Source of the DNA: Pseudopedobacter sp045629485
Lineage (GTDB): Bacteria; Bacteroidota; Bacteroidia; Sphingobacteriales; Sphingobacteriaceae
NCBI GenBank assembly: GCA_045629485.1
Contig: JAZQRF010000199.1
Span: 1 to 64,000, forward strand
DNA: 64,000 nucleotides
Reading direction: 5' to 3'
Part shown: one piece after another, positions 9,301 to 17,945 of the stretch
How positions within the stretch are numbered: the stretch's first letter is position 1
Layout of the letters: every line of letters begins with the position of its first letter
The notes under the pieces: model-generated
Databases searched by the model: none
The model's input: only the letters and a program-made list of their open reading frames with translations
What the model was told of the DNA's origin: nothing
Program-made: the position numbers and the translations under genes

Positions 9301-9872
9301 ACTCGACTGAGGTCGGTTTCGGTATCTTTTAACTTATTGAAGGTTTGCTTTTTGCGAAGTTTATATTTAGAAATACCCGAAGCTTCCTCAAACAACGCTC
9401 TTCTTGAACCTTCTTTATTTGCGATAATTTCATCAATCATTTTAAGCTCGATGATGGAGTAGGAGTCAGAACCAATTCCGGTATCTAAAAATAAATCAGT
9501 AATGTCTTTTAAACGACATTGTACATCATTCAAACGGTATTCAGATTCACCGCTACGGTAAAGTTTCCTGGTAATGGTAACCTGAGAAAACTCGGTAGGC
9601 AAGATATTTTTAGTATTATCAAATGTTAAAGAAACTTCTGCAAGATTAGATTGTTTTCTGGTTTTAGTACCATTAAAAATAATGTTTTCCATCTTTTCTG
9701 AACGCAGCATTTTAGTGCTCTGTTCACCTAAAACCCACCTTATCGCATCAACAACATTAGATTTCCCACACCCATTTGGTCCTACAATAGCGGTAACCCC
9801 ATCATTAAAGTTGATTGTAATTTTATCACCAAAACTCTTAAATCCCTTAATTTCTAACTTGTTTAGCTGCAT
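6339..9872 (-). CDS. smc: Chromosome segregation protein SMC
   Basis: An 1177-aa SMC ATPase that organises and segregates the chromosome with ScpA/ScpB. Walker A is GPNGCGKSN at residues 31-39. Two long coiled coils surround a hinge at about 510-680 (GFPESIRFLKKNANWAK onwards). The C-terminal head carries the signature LSGGEKTLTATALL and Walker B FCIFDEVDAPLDD. Length is normal for bacterial SMC. scpA and scpB are not nearby. It is a single-gene unit with a TAGCTTTG promoter element 31 bp upstream. Confidence 0.97.
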   Translation of the reverse strand: MQLNKLEIKGFKSFGDKITINFNDGVTAIVGPNGCGKSNVVDAIRWVLGEQSTKMLRSEKMENIIFNGTKTRKQSNLAEVSLTFDNTKNILPTEFSQVTITRKLYRSGESEYRLNDVQCRLKDITDLFLDTGIGSDSYSIIELKMIDEIIANKEGSRRALFEEASGISKYKLRKKQTFNKLKDTETDLSRVEDLLFEIERNLKALENQAKKAERYYRLKEQYKILSIILASFRIVSFRDALEILDADEKQQVIFKTNVNIETDQLEADIQKHKLSNLTQEKNLSIQQKATNEFVSKIRAYESEKKIKNEQLKFLQDKESKLTEELEKDKNQLNHVIYNLKRLNEDRALEEQNLQIVSANLNEIKEEVEELRIRQQSEKNLVDHCQKESADLQNNLYKAEKDIEILNIQKDALEQESLRNMEDTASKEIQLSEFNKAITEIEDKLAAKNDHLSHLQSLENELQDQLKNTEELLVENKEELNNLSRKIDSRQNEYNLTKSMVDNLEGFPESIRFLKKNANWAKKAPLLSDILFCNEEYRIAIENFLEPLMNHYVVDSYEDAIEAIQLLSSSSRGKANFFILKNFETLFTEINEIENAIPVLSVTECDKKYKTLIAHLLQHVYLVDDGKESDLNTTVIDKNIVLIGKSGKFNKSKYTLSGGSVGLFEGKRIGRAKNLENLSKKIKEFENQAKAVKNFIEENTLKLSSLKAATKNQEISLLQVEVNQLQNELISVKTKQEQYQSFIENSQNRKQDINQKLQNIAAELVNKRPLISELINQKHIVAEKLIAQQQAFTELSEMLTMRSSAFNAENIKFHQQQNKVNGIEKDLEYRESQHENLETRVNVNTAELEKTKATIKDTLQHVDHNDEDLIAMYQQKEELENALQEAEKDYYSSREKVNELETQLTELRKKKDNIEGITNEIKEKKSQLKIELSSLKERLAVEFDLDIEDLFDEEIPENEDEEEIKQKVEKIKKQLEDFGAINSTAMEAYKEMEERYTFIQTQKKDLSDAKASLLQTIKEIDDTAKDKFMDAFTHVREDFMRVFRSLFNEEDSCDLILSNPDNPLESDIDIIARPKGKRPLSINQLSGGEKTLTATALLFSLYLLKPAPFCIFDEVDAPLDDTNIDKFNNIIRKFSNESQFIVVSHNKRTIASTDIIYGVTMVEQGVSRVVAVDLREVA

Positions 9873-9903
9873 ACAGGCTCGTGTACAATAAAAGATATTT
9901 TTT

Positions 9904-9911
9904 CAAAGCTA
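9904..9911 (-). promoter_or_regulatory. -7 element of smc promoter
   Basis: TAGCTTTG on the minus strand is an exact TAnnTTTG match ending 31 bp before the smc ATG, implying a leader of about 25 nt. The -33 box is weak. Confidence 0.45.
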
Positions 9912-9932
9912 ATTAATTTCTTAATTTGCAGA

Positions 9933-10379
9933 GTGGAAAATCTTATTTACATATTAGCTCCAATCGCTTATTTCCTGTATCAGGGCTATCAGAACTATCT
10001 TAAAGAGCAGGAGAAAGCTAAAAAAAGAAATTTAGGCGTACCACCTCATAAAGAAGTTACATCAGATGAAGAAGTGATATCTGAACCTATGATCGTTAAG
10101 GAAACAGAAGCTATTGAACTTAAACCTGATTATAAGTTAACCAAGCAGGAAGAACGTATAAAACAGAGAAGAGAAGAATTGGTTTATGAAAAAGTAGCAC
10201 CTAATTTTTCTAAAGATTATTATAATCCTGAAACTGTATCCGAAAGACGTCTCGCAGTTAAGAAAAAAGAGAAAACAGTAGTGCAATCTGTAAACATGAG
10301 TTACGAGGAAGATTATGACTTCGATTTAAGAGACGCAATTATCAAAGAAGCCATCCTTAACAGGCCATATAAAGATTGA
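9933..10379 (+). CDS. Hypothetical protein with N-terminal membrane anchor
   Basis: A 148-aa protein of unknown function. Residues 3-18 (NLIYILAPIAYFLYQG) form one short hydrophobic segment, followed by a strongly charged, Lys/Glu-rich region predicted to be helical or disordered and cytoplasmic. The GTG start at 9933 is the only sensible one. A near -7 element (TTAATTTG, one mismatch) ends 4 nt before it. The stop overlaps a TTG of the next frame, so it is probably co-transcribed with the glycosyltransferase. Confidence 0.7.
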   Translation: MENLIYILAPIAYFLYQGYQNYLKEQEKAKKRNLGVPPHKEVTSDEEVISEPMIVKETEAIELKPDYKLTKQEERIKQRREELVYEKVAPNFSKDYYNPETVSERRLAVKKKEKTVVQSVNMSYEEDYDFDLRDAIIKEAILNRPYKD

Positions 10380-10408
10380 TAATCTCCTCAAAATCCAAGC
10401 CCGAATTT

Positions 10409-11650
10409 ATGAGTCAAAAGGTTTTAATTATTGGCTCGGTTTGGCCCGAACCTGATTCTTCTGCTGCAGGAAGCAGAATGATGCAGTTGATCGAATTATT
10501 TCTTAAAGAAGATTGGAAGATAACTTTTGCAAGTCCGGCTAATCATAGTGATTATAGCTACGATATCGAAAAAATAGGAGTAGAGAAAGTTAGTATACAA
10601 TTAAACTCAACAAGCTTTGATGAGTTTATAAATGTGCTGCAACCTACTATTGTACTATTCGATAGGTTTTTGGTAGAGGAACAATTTGGCTGGCGTGTTA
10701 GCGAAAATTGTCCTAATGCTTTAAAAATATTAGATACCGAAGATTTACATTGTTTGAGACAAACTCGTCAGCAAGCATTTAAAGAAAAGCGAGGGTATGT
10801 TCATGCAGATTTACTTACTGCAGCTATTGGTAAGAGAGAGATAGCGAGTATTTTACGTTGTGATATTTCTTTAATCATTTCTACAGTAGAAATGGATATT
10901 TTGCAAAATATATTTAAGATCAATCCATCGCTCATCTATTACCTTCCTTTCATGATGGATCCAATTTGTGAGGAAGATATAAAAGCTCTTCCTTCGTACG
11001 AAGAAAGAGAGAATTTCATAAGCATCGGTAACTTCCTGCATGAGCCTAACTGGAATTCGGTTTTATTTTTAAAGGAAGAAATCTGGCCATTGATTAGGAA
11101 AAAGCTTCCAAAAGCAGAACTACATATTTATGGAGCTTATCCATCCCAAAAGGTTACTGCTTTACATCAGCCCAAAGAGGGCTTTCTTATTAAGGGAAGA
11201 GCAGAAAGCGTGAAAGAGGCAATGTCTAATGCAAAAGTTTGTTTAGCTCCGCTAAGGTTTGGTGCGGGTATTAAAGGTAAGCTCATTGATGCCATGCAAT
11301 ATGGTACCCCAAGCGTGACCACATCCATAGGTGCAGAAGCTATGCATGGAGATCTAGAATGGAATGGATATATATGTGATGATACGGAGGAGTTTGCAAA
11401 TAAAGCGGTGAGGCTTTATAATGATCAGGAACTTTGGGAAACAGCTCAACAACGAGGAATAAAAATTATAAATGCCTGTTATCCAAAAGCAGCAGCTGGT
11501 AGGGCATTAATCGATAAAATCAAATTGCTGCAAACTTCATTAGAAGTACATCGTACTGCTAACTTTATGGGGGCTTTGTTACAGCATCACACTGTCTTAA
11601 GCACAAAGTATATGTCTAAGTGGATTGAGGAAAAGAATAAAAACTCATAA
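10409..11650 (+). CDS. Glycosyltransferase, GT4-like
   Basis: A 413-aa protein with a GT-B outline. An N-terminal Rossmann domain opens with KVLIIGSVWPEPDSSAAGSRMM, where the usual donor/acceptor site forms. A C-terminal GT4-like domain carries FISIGNFLHEPNWNS, LHIYGAYP, and APLRFGAGIKGKLIDAMQYGTPSVTT with the nucleotide-sugar E/G-rich region. It has no membrane segment, so it acts in the cytoplasm or on the inner membrane surface. The frame is open back to a TTG at 10376, but ATG 10409 begins the conserved domain directly and is preferred. The acceptor is unknown. Confidence 0.88.
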   Translation: MSQKVLIIGSVWPEPDSSAAGSRMMQLIELFLKEDWKITFASPANHSDYSYDIEKIGVEKVSIQLNSTSFDEFINVLQPTIVLFDRFLVEEQFGWRVSENCPNALKILDTEDLHCLRQTRQQAFKEKRGYVHADLLTAAIGKREIASILRCDISLIISTVEMDILQNIFKINPSLIYYLPFMMDPICEEDIKALPSYEERENFISIGNFLHEPNWNSVLFLKEEIWPLIRKKLPKAELHIYGAYPSQKVTALHQPKEGFLIKGRAESVKEAMSNAKVCLAPLRFGAGIKGKLIDAMQYGTPSVTTSIGAEAMHGDLEWNGYICDDTEEFANKAVRLYNDQELWETAQQRGIKIINACYPKAAAGRALIDKIKLLQTSLEVHRTANFMGALLQHHTVLSTKYMSKWIEEKNKNS

Positions 11651-11787
11651 CATCTCTGGATAAGCTCCCTAACTTATGCTGTATTTGCGGTATTGCATTG
11701 ATCTGCTAATGGGAGCCAGTAGAATTTAGACAGCTTATCACTCCCACAGGTTTGAGGAATAAAAAAAGCGCTATATGGAAGTTAATT

Positions 11788-13059
11788 TTATTTTAAATGT
11801 CCATTTAATGCTTTTAAAATGCCAGAAATTTTCAACAAGCATTCCTCATATTCTTTTTCTGCATCTGCATAATAGGTAATTGCGCTCCCGGCCTGGAAAG
11901 AGAGGTATTTAGAGGAAGCATTATACAAAATACTTCTGATCACTACATTAAAATCAAAGTTATTGTTTGGAGAAATATATCCAATAGCACCAGAATAGAT
12001 TCCTCGCCTGGAATTTTCATGCTCTTCAATTAATTGCATTGCTTTTATTTTAGGAGCCCCGGTCATGCTTCCCATGGGAAAGGTGTTTTTAAGAATTTCA
12101 ATTGTACTTAAATCGTCTTTAGCTTCGCATATCACAGTAGAGATCATTTGGTGAACTTGTTTAAAGCTATAAACTCCAAAAAGCTCTTCAACGCTAACTG
12201 TTCCGGGTTTAGCCGATCTCGTGAGGTCATTCCTTACCAAATCCACAATCATAACATTCTCCTGTCTTTCTTTAGGATGATTGGCCAGTGCAGTCTTGTA
12301 TGCTAAATCTTCGTCCGCATTTTGACCACGTTTGGCAGTTCCCTTAATGGGTTGTGAGATGAGTTTTTTCCCTCGCTTAGCTAAAAATCTTTCCGGGCTT
12401 GCACCGATAATGAATTTATCAAACCATTTAAAATAATTTGAGAATGGAGTGGGAGAGTTCATACTCAATTTTTCATAAACATGAACAGGATTTATTGATG
12501 CTGAAGCATTAAAGAACTCTATACAAAAATTAGTTTCGTAGATATTGCCAGCACAAATTTCGGCTTTCAACTGATTTACTTTATGAACATATGCTTCTTT
12601 TTGAAATTTACATTGAAAATCAAGTTCAGCTGGGGGTTCAAAGTCTTGAATAGCTAACGCGGATATTTCATTGTATATAGCCTCTGCAAGTTTACTTTCA
12701 ATAATTAATGTATTTCCTTTTAAGAGTAATAAATGCTTGGGCGAGAAGAAGAAAAGATCGGGGAACCTGATATGGTCTTCATTTTTGGAACTAAGTTCTT
12801 CGATTTCGTTTTTTAGATCATAACTTAAGCCTCCGATGATCCAGCCAGAGTTTAATGACCTGAACATTTCTAATTGCCGGAAAGCTTCCCCAGAGTTTGT
12901 TTCTAACTTATCAAAAAAATCTGCAGCTATTAGCAAATCAAATTCTGAATATGCATCTACGTAATTATTGGAGTCGTAAATGGTACAAACCTCAAAATTG
13001 TTAGCCCATCTTAAAGCTTGTTTTCTAAATAAAGTAACATCTGGGATTGTAATTTCCAT
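11788..13059 (-). CDS. pabB: Aminodeoxychorismate synthase component I
   Basis: A 423-aa chorismate-binding enzyme that aminates chorismate to 4-amino-4-deoxychorismate for folate. Conserved blocks are GASPERFLAKRGKKLISQPIKGTAKRG (shown here only as landmarks), DLVRNDL, PMGSMTGAPK and the C-terminal GAIGYISPNNNFDFNV. PIKGT with Lys is the PabB form; anthranilate synthase TrpE has PIAGT. The N-terminal segment is shorter than in E. coli PabB. The frame extends to 13080, but a TACTTTTG promoter element lies at 13067-13074 inside that extension, so ATG 13059 is the likely start. No pabA or pabC is next to it. Confidence 0.93.
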   Translation of the reverse strand: MEITIPDVTLFRKQALRWANNFEVCTIYDSNNYVDAYSEFDLLIAADFFDKLETNSGEAFRQLEMFRSLNSGWIIGGLSYDLKNEIEELSSKNEDHIRFPDLFFFSPKHLLLLKGNTLIIESKLAEAIYNEISALAIQDFEPPAELDFQCKFQKEAYVHKVNQLKAEICAGNIYETNFCIEFFNASASINPVHVYEKLSMNSPTPFSNYFKWFDKFIIGASPERFLAKRGKKLISQPIKGTAKRGQNADEDLAYKTALANHPKERQENVMIVDLVRNDLTRSAKPGTVSVEELFGVYSFKQVHQMISTVICEAKDDLSTIEILKNTFPMGSMTGAPKIKAMQLIEEHENSRRGIYSGAIGYISPNNNFDFNVVIRSILYNASSKYLSFQAGSAITYYADAEKEYEECLLKISGILKALNGHLK

Positions 13060-13066
13060 CAGACAG

Positions 13067-13074
13067 CAAAAGTA
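13067..13074 (-). promoter_or_regulatory. -7 element of pabB promoter, decides the start
   Basis: TACTTTTG on the minus strand matches TAnnTTTG and ends 7 nt before ATG 13059. It would fall inside the gene if translation began at 13080, which favours the shorter protein and a nearly leaderless mRNA. Confidence 0.4.
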
Positions 13075-13144
13075 GCTCAAAAAACAAATTTATTGAGGTT
13101 TATTTGAATTTAACTTTATTGTTAGGAGGGGGATGATTTGTAAA

Positions 13145-13182
13145 CAAAAAAGTCCGAAGCTTAAAAGCTTCGGACTTTTTTT
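13145..13182 (-). terminator. Terminator of the rsh-fur-purA unit
   Basis: AGTCCGAAGCTT and AAGCTTCGGACT form a perfect 12-bp stem with a 2-nt loop flanked by A- and T-runs on both sides. It begins right after the purA stop. Confidence 0.9.
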
Positions 13183-13183
13183 A

Positions 13184-14455
13184 TTAAAGTTCTAATGTTT
13201 GAACTCTGTCTGGCCCTACCGATAAGAATTTGATAGGCACTTCCAGGTGTTTTTCTAAGTAATTTATATAATTCTGAAGTTTTGCAGGAATCTCGCTCGT
13301 TTTGCGGATGCCTGTTAAATCTACATTCCATCCGTCTATTTCTTCTAAAATAGGCTCAGGCTTAATGCTATTGATATCATACGGCATGTAATCAATCACT
13401 TCGCCATTATAATTATAATGAGTACAAGCATAAATTTTTTCGAATGTATCCAAAACATCAGCTTTCATCATTATTAACTGCGTTACGCCATTTAGCATGA
13501 TGGCATATTTTAATGCAGGGATATCAATCCAACCGCATCTTCTTGCTCTTCCAGTAGTAGCACCAAACTCACGGCCAATTTGTCTTAATTTTTCGCCTGT
13601 TTCGTTTTCTAATTCAGTAGGGAATGGGCCGCCCCCCACTCTTGTACAGTAAGCTTTAAAGATTCCGAAAACTTCACCAATCTTGGTTGGCGCCAATCCT
13701 AAACCTGTACATGCACCGGCTGTTGTAGTATTAGAAGAAGTAACGAAAGGGTAAGAACCAAAATCAATATCTAATAAAGTACCTTGTGCACCTTCTGCCA
13801 AAACAGTTTTTCCTTCTTTAATATACCTGTTTACTAAATGCTCGCTATCCACAAACTCAAAGTTTTTAAGGTAATCCAAAGCAGCAAAGAAAGCTTGTTC
13901 TTTTTCAGAGAAATCATCAACTTCTCCGTAATGAGATAAAATACTTAAGTGCTTTTCTACTAATTTAGCATAACGCTCTTTAAAATCTGGTAAAGTAATA
14001 TCACCAATTCTTAAGCCGTTTCTGCCGGTTTTGTCCATATATGTTGGGCCAATACCTTTAAGTGTAGAACCAATTTTGCCATCGCCCATTTTCTTTTCAG
14101 AAGCGGCATCCAGCAATTGGTGAGTTGGCAAAATTAAGTGTGCTTTTTTTGCAATCACTAAATTTTTCTTAGCCAATAAATCGTGGCCAGCCGTTTTTAA
14201 ATTATCCAATTCTCTTTTTAAGATAATTGGATCTATTACTACACCATTTCCTATAAGGTTTAACGTGTTTTTTTCGAAAACTCCTGAAGGAATAGTGTTT
14301 AAAACAAATTTTTTACCGTCGAATTCTAATGTATGTCCTGCATTCGGACCGCCCTGGAAACGGGCAATAAGATCATATTTAGGGGCTAAAACATCAACTA
14401 TTTTCCCTTTACCTTCGTCGCCCCACTGAAGGCCTAATAACACATCAACTGCCAT
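13184..14455 (-). CDS. purA: Adenylosuccinate synthetase
   Basis: PurA joins IMP and aspartate with GTP to give adenylosuccinate, the first committed step to AMP. The 423-aa protein has the GTP loop WGDEGKGK with catalytic Asp13, and GPNAGH with His41. Later blocks include GIGPTYMDK and TTGRARRCGW (IMP site). Length is normal. It lies 24 bp after fur, which follows rsh by 54 bp on the same strand. Enzymes of this family are known to be inhibited by ppGpp, so the linkage with the ppGpp synthetase makes sense. Confidence 0.98.
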   Translation of the reverse strand: MAVDVLLGLQWGDEGKGKIVDVLAPKYDLIARFQGGPNAGHTLEFDGKKFVLNTIPSGVFEKNTLNLIGNGVVIDPIILKRELDNLKTAGHDLLAKKNLVIAKKAHLILPTHQLLDAASEKKMGDGKIGSTLKGIGPTYMDKTGRNGLRIGDITLPDFKERYAKLVEKHLSILSHYGEVDDFSEKEQAFFAALDYLKNFEFVDSEHLVNRYIKEGKTVLAEGAQGTLLDIDFGSYPFVTSSNTTTAGACTGLGLAPTKIGEVFGIFKAYCTRVGGGPFPTELENETGEKLRQIGREFGATTGRARRCGWIDIPALKYAIMLNGVTQLIMMKADVLDTFEKIYACTHYNYNGEVIDYMPYDINSIKPEPILEEIDGWNVDLTGIRKTSEIPAKLQNYINYLEKHLEVPIKFLSVGPDRVQTLEL

Positions 14456-14479
14456 TTTTATCTGGTAATATATATTAAA

Positions 14480-14956
14480 TTAATTTTTATTATTGTAAGA
14501 TTCGCAATATCCATCAGCAAGCCTGGTACAGTTTCCGTAAAGATTTAAAGAATGGTGCTGGATATTGAATTTAAGAAGATCGCCCATCATAGTCTGAATT
14601 TGCTGCACCCTTGGGTCGCAAAATTCTACTACTTTTCCGCAATCAAGGCAAATGATATGATCGTGTTGTTTATAACCATACGATTTCTCGAATTGCGCCA
14701 TATTCTTCCCGAACTGGTGTTTGGTAACCAAATCGCATGAAAGTAATAATTCTAAAGTATTGTAAACGGTTGCCCTGCTTACCCTATACTTCTTGTTTTT
14801 CATGTGTATGTAAAGAGACTCTACATCAAAGTGATCCGTCCTGGAATAAATTTCTTCGAGTATGGCAAATCTTTCGGGAGTTCTTCTAAGACTTTTATTC
14901 TCCAGATAAGATTCGAATATTTTTTTTACCATCTCAATGGTTTCTTGTACAGCCAT
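14480..14956 (-). CDS. Fur family transcriptional regulator
   Basis: A 158-aa metal-responsive repressor. A winged helix spans roughly residues 15-90 (SLRRTPERFAILEEIY, YRVSRATVYNTLELL). The metal/dimer domain begins with KQHDHIICLDCGKVVEFCDP, which holds the HxH and first CxxC site. The second cysteine pair, normally CxxC or similar, is spaced as C-x7-C (NCTRLADGYC) near the C-terminus, so structural zinc binding may differ. Whether it senses iron, zinc or peroxide cannot be told. It sits between rsh and purA in one apparent transcription unit. Confidence 0.92.
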   Translation of the reverse strand: MAVQETIEMVKKIFESYLENKSLRRTPERFAILEEIYSRTDHFDVESLYIHMKNKKYRVSRATVYNTLELLLSCDLVTKHQFGKNMAQFEKSYGYKQHDHIICLDCGKVVEFCDPRVQQIQTMMGDLLKFNIQHHSLNLYGNCTRLADGYCESYNNKN

Positions 14957-15010
14957 AGCGATTGTTAGCGAGTCAAAGTTATCAAAATTTACAATATAGA
15001 TAAACGCTTT

Positions 15011-17242
15011 TTAGTTTTTTAATGATAATGGTTCGGAATTCGAATCAAATCTTGACACATCTGTGATACCTTTTACTTCTCTAAGTTTTTTAGTCAGATT
15101 ATCAAGATGTTGAGTATCATTTACATAAACCATAATTGTTCCGTTAAAGATACCTTCATCTGTATCAAAAGTTATAGAACGCATGTTTACCTTAAAATCA
15201 TTGGAAATAATTTGGGTTAGGTTATTAATCAAACCCACTTCATCTATTCCTGTAATTCTTAAGCCGGTTAAGAAGGCCAATTGTTTCTGGCTATTCCATT
15301 TGGCTTTAACAATGCGGTACCCAAAGCTAGACATCAGCTTGGTTGCATTGGGGCAATTCGTTCTATGAATTTTAATTCCATCAGAAACCGTTACAAATCC
15401 GAAGACATCGTCTCCAGGTATCGGATTGCAACAATTCGATAACTTATAATCGATTTTTTGAAGATCTTCACCAATAAGCAGCACATCATTATCTTTAGTC
15501 TTGACCTGCTTAATGATGCTCTGGATTTTTTCGGAATCCTGATGTTGTGGAGATTTATGATCAACTGCTTTTTCTGATGCAGCATATTCTTTCAGATCTT
15601 TAATATCAATTAAGCCCTTGGCCACATTGTAGAAAAGATCTTGTGTAGATTGTAATTTAAAGAAATAACTTAGTTTATAAATATTGTCTGAATTGTAAGT
15701 AATTTTTAACGACTTTAATTTCCTCTCCAGTATTTCTTTTCCGTCTTCGGCAATTTTTCTCTTTTCTTCTTTTAAGGAAGACTTTATTTTGGCTTTGGCT
15801 TTAGCTGTAACTACAAAGCTTAACCAATCTTCTTTAGGAACCTGTTTCCCGGAGGTAATCACTTCTACCTGATCTCCGTTTTGAAGTTTATAAGAAAGTG
15901 GTACCAGTTTATGGTTTACCTTTGCACCAATACATTTTGCACCAACATCTGAGTGAATTTCGAAAGCGAAATCTAAAGCAGTAGCCTCTATAGGTAATTG
16001 GATTAAGTCGCCTTTAGGGGTAAAAATAAAGATCTCATCAGAAAAAAGGTTCATTTTGAAATCATCCAGGAAGTCAAGTGCATTCGCTTCCGGATTACTC
16101 AAGAGCTCTCTTACTTTCTGTACCCATTGGTCTAACCCACTATCGGAAGAAGATTCTTTATATTTCCAATGAGCAGCAAAACCTTTTTCGGCAATTTCAT
16201 TCATTCTTTGTGTACGAATTTGAACTTCTACCCATTGTCCTTTAGGTCCCATAACAGTGGTATGGAGAGACTCGTAGCCATTTGCTTTAGGAGAAGAAAT
16301 CCAATCTCTCAAACGGTCCGGATTCGGTCTATATAGATCAGTTACAATAGAATAAGCCTTCCAGCAATCAGCCTTTTCGTTTTCAGGCTTGCTATCCAGG
16401 ATCACGCGGATAGCAAAAAGATCGTAAACTTCTTCAAACGGAATACCTTTCTTTTTCATTTTGGTCCATATAGAATGGATAGACTTTGGTCTTCCTACTA
16501 CTTCTGCATGCAAATCCTGCTCTGTTAGGATCCTATTTATTGGGCCTATAAACTCTTTTACAAATAGTTCCCTTTCTGCCTTTTTTTCGTTTAGTTTCTT
16601 CGCTATAAATTTATAAGTATCTGGCTCCATATATTTCATAGAGAGATCTTCAAGCTCAGATTTAATACTATATAATCCTAAACGGTGTGCAAGCGGTGCA
16701 TATAGGTAAACGGTTTCAGAACAAATTTTTAATTGTTTATCCCGGGGCATAAAGTTCATGGTCCGCATATTGTGCAGCCTGTCAGCCAGTTTTATCAGGA
16801 TCACCCTTACATCGTCTGCAAGGGTAAGCAACATTTTACGGAAGTTTTCTGCCTGCATAGAGCTGTTGGCATCAAATACTCCGGAGATTTTCGTAAGTCC
16901 GTCTATAATTTTAGCAACTTTCTTCCCGAATTCTCTTTCAATATCTTCAAGTGTTACATGTGTATCTTCAACAACATCGTGTAATAGTGCACATACAATA
17001 GAGGTAGGGCCTAACCCAATCTCTTCAGCTGCAATTTGAGCAACTGCAATTGGATGATATATATAGGGTTCGCCCGATTTACGGCGCATATCTTTATGGT
17101 TTTCTACAGCCATATCGAAAGCGTGGCGTATCATTTTTTTGTCACCTTTTTTTAAAGTAGAGCGACAAGCTCTTAGTAAAGCTCTGTATCTCTTTAATAT
17201 TTCTGATTTTTCGGCTTCTAAATCTATTACGTAATCTTTCAT
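15011..17242 (-). CDS. Bifunctional (p)ppGpp synthetase/hydrolase (RSH)
   Basis: A 743-aa RelA/SpoT homolog that makes and degrades the stringent-response alarmone. The HD hydrolase domain has the metal-site histidines and aspartates in YHPIAVA and LLHDVVEDT, so hydrolysis should be active. The synthetase domain shows GRPKSIHSIWTKM, YDLFAIRVIL and ANGYESLHTTV. A TGS domain (FTPKGDLIQLPIEATALDFA) and a C-terminal ACT domain (RITGIDEVGLINNL) follow. This is the usual long RSH layout. The frame extends one codon further to a TTG, but ATG 17242 is preferred. First gene of a unit with fur and purA. Confidence 0.96.
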   Translation of the reverse strand: MKDYVIDLEAEKSEILKRYRALLRACRSTLKKGDKKMIRHAFDMAVENHKDMRRKSGEPYIYHPIAVAQIAAEEIGLGPTSIVCALLHDVVEDTHVTLEDIEREFGKKVAKIIDGLTKISGVFDANSSMQAENFRKMLLTLADDVRVILIKLADRLHNMRTMNFMPRDKQLKICSETVYLYAPLAHRLGLYSIKSELEDLSMKYMEPDTYKFIAKKLNEKKAERELFVKEFIGPINRILTEQDLHAEVVGRPKSIHSIWTKMKKKGIPFEEVYDLFAIRVILDSKPENEKADCWKAYSIVTDLYRPNPDRLRDWISSPKANGYESLHTTVMGPKGQWVEVQIRTQRMNEIAEKGFAAHWKYKESSSDSGLDQWVQKVRELLSNPEANALDFLDDFKMNLFSDEIFIFTPKGDLIQLPIEATALDFAFEIHSDVGAKCIGAKVNHKLVPLSYKLQNGDQVEVITSGKQVPKEDWLSFVVTAKAKAKIKSSLKEEKRKIAEDGKEILERKLKSLKITYNSDNIYKLSYFFKLQSTQDLFYNVAKGLIDIKDLKEYAASEKAVDHKSPQHQDSEKIQSIIKQVKTKDNDVLLIGEDLQKIDYKLSNCCNPIPGDDVFGFVTVSDGIKIHRTNCPNATKLMSSFGYRIVKAKWNSQKQLAFLTGLRITGIDEVGLINNLTQIISNDFKVNMRSITFDTDEGIFNGTIMVYVNDTQHLDNLTKKLREVKGITDVSRFDSNSEPLSLKN

Positions 17243-17256
17243 CAAAAAATATGTGT

Positions 17257-17264
17257 TATATTTG
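17257..17264 (+). promoter_or_regulatory. -7 element upstream of the DUF4294 gene
   Basis: TATATTTG matches TAnnTTTG. It lies 69 bp before the ATG at 17334 in the divergent rsh/DUF4294 gap, implying a leader of about 60 nt. The -33 element is unclear. Confidence 0.35.
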
Positions 17265-17333
17265 GGTAACGTCTTAGGGTTACTTATTGCGCTGTAAGGT
17301 AATTAATAAGTGAAATAATTCGTTAATTAAATT

Positions 17334-17942
17334 ATGAAAATTAAAGGGCTTTTAATAACCGGTATTTTATTTCTGTTGTCATTTCATGCAATGGCACAGG
17401 AGCCCTCTTTTACTACTGGCAAAAATGATACTATAAAAGTTGCTGTTGCAAATATAGGCGGAGAATTAATGCCTTGGGTAGCTTTAAATTACGTTTTCGT
17501 GACAGACAAGCGAGTTTTTAAGACTCCCCAGGATTTAGCAAATTACAGACGTCTAAGATATAACGTTTTAAAAGTTTTGCCATATGCCAGATTTGCAGGT
17601 CAAAGATACCGTCAGTTGGAAAGGGATTTAGCGGTTGAAAGTAATAAAAGAAAACAAAAGGTTTTGATAAAGAATTGTGAAAAGGAAATTAAGGATCTTT
17701 TTAATAGAGAAATTAAAAATTTGACCATCACACAGGGGACTATTCTTATTAAATTAATTGATAGAGAAACCGGGAATAGTAGTTATAAATTAGTAAAAGA
17801 TACAAAAGGTGGCTTTTCTGCGTTTGTATTCCAGTCTGCAGCAAAGATATTCGGCCACGATCTTAAAAGTAGGTATGATGTGAACGAGGACCGAGAAATC
17901 GAAAATATTATCCAGACTTCTGGATATTACAGCTATCAATAA
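17334..17942 (+). CDS. DUF4294 family exported protein
   Basis: A 202-aa protein with a signal peptide (MKIKGLLITGILFLLSFHAMAQ) and no later membrane segment, so it is probably periplasmic. The body matches DUF4294, a Bacteroidota family of unknown function: an N-terminal strand region (VAVANIGGELMPWVALNYVFV), a helical Arg/Lys-rich centre, and the C-terminal LIKLIDRETGNSSYKLVKD. Its stop is 3 bp before the glutathione peroxidase start, suggesting co-transcription. Confidence 0.85.
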   Translation: MKIKGLLITGILFLLSFHAMAQEPSFTTGKNDTIKVAVANIGGELMPWVALNYVFVTDKRVFKTPQDLANYRRLRYNVLKVLPYARFAGQRYRQLERDLAVESNKRKQKVLIKNCEKEIKDLFNREIKNLTITQGTILIKLIDRETGNSSYKLVKDTKGGFSAFVFQSAAKIFGHDLKSRYDVNEDREIENIIQTSGYYSYQ

Positions 17943-17945
17943 TTT

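Noticed and set aside
10376..10408. TTG start for the glycosyltransferase
   Set aside because: The 11 added residues are unlike the family; ATG 10409 begins the conserved Rossmann core.
13060..13080. ATG at 13080 as pabB start
   Set aside because: It would place an exact TAnnTTTG promoter element inside the gene; the second Met fits the family better.
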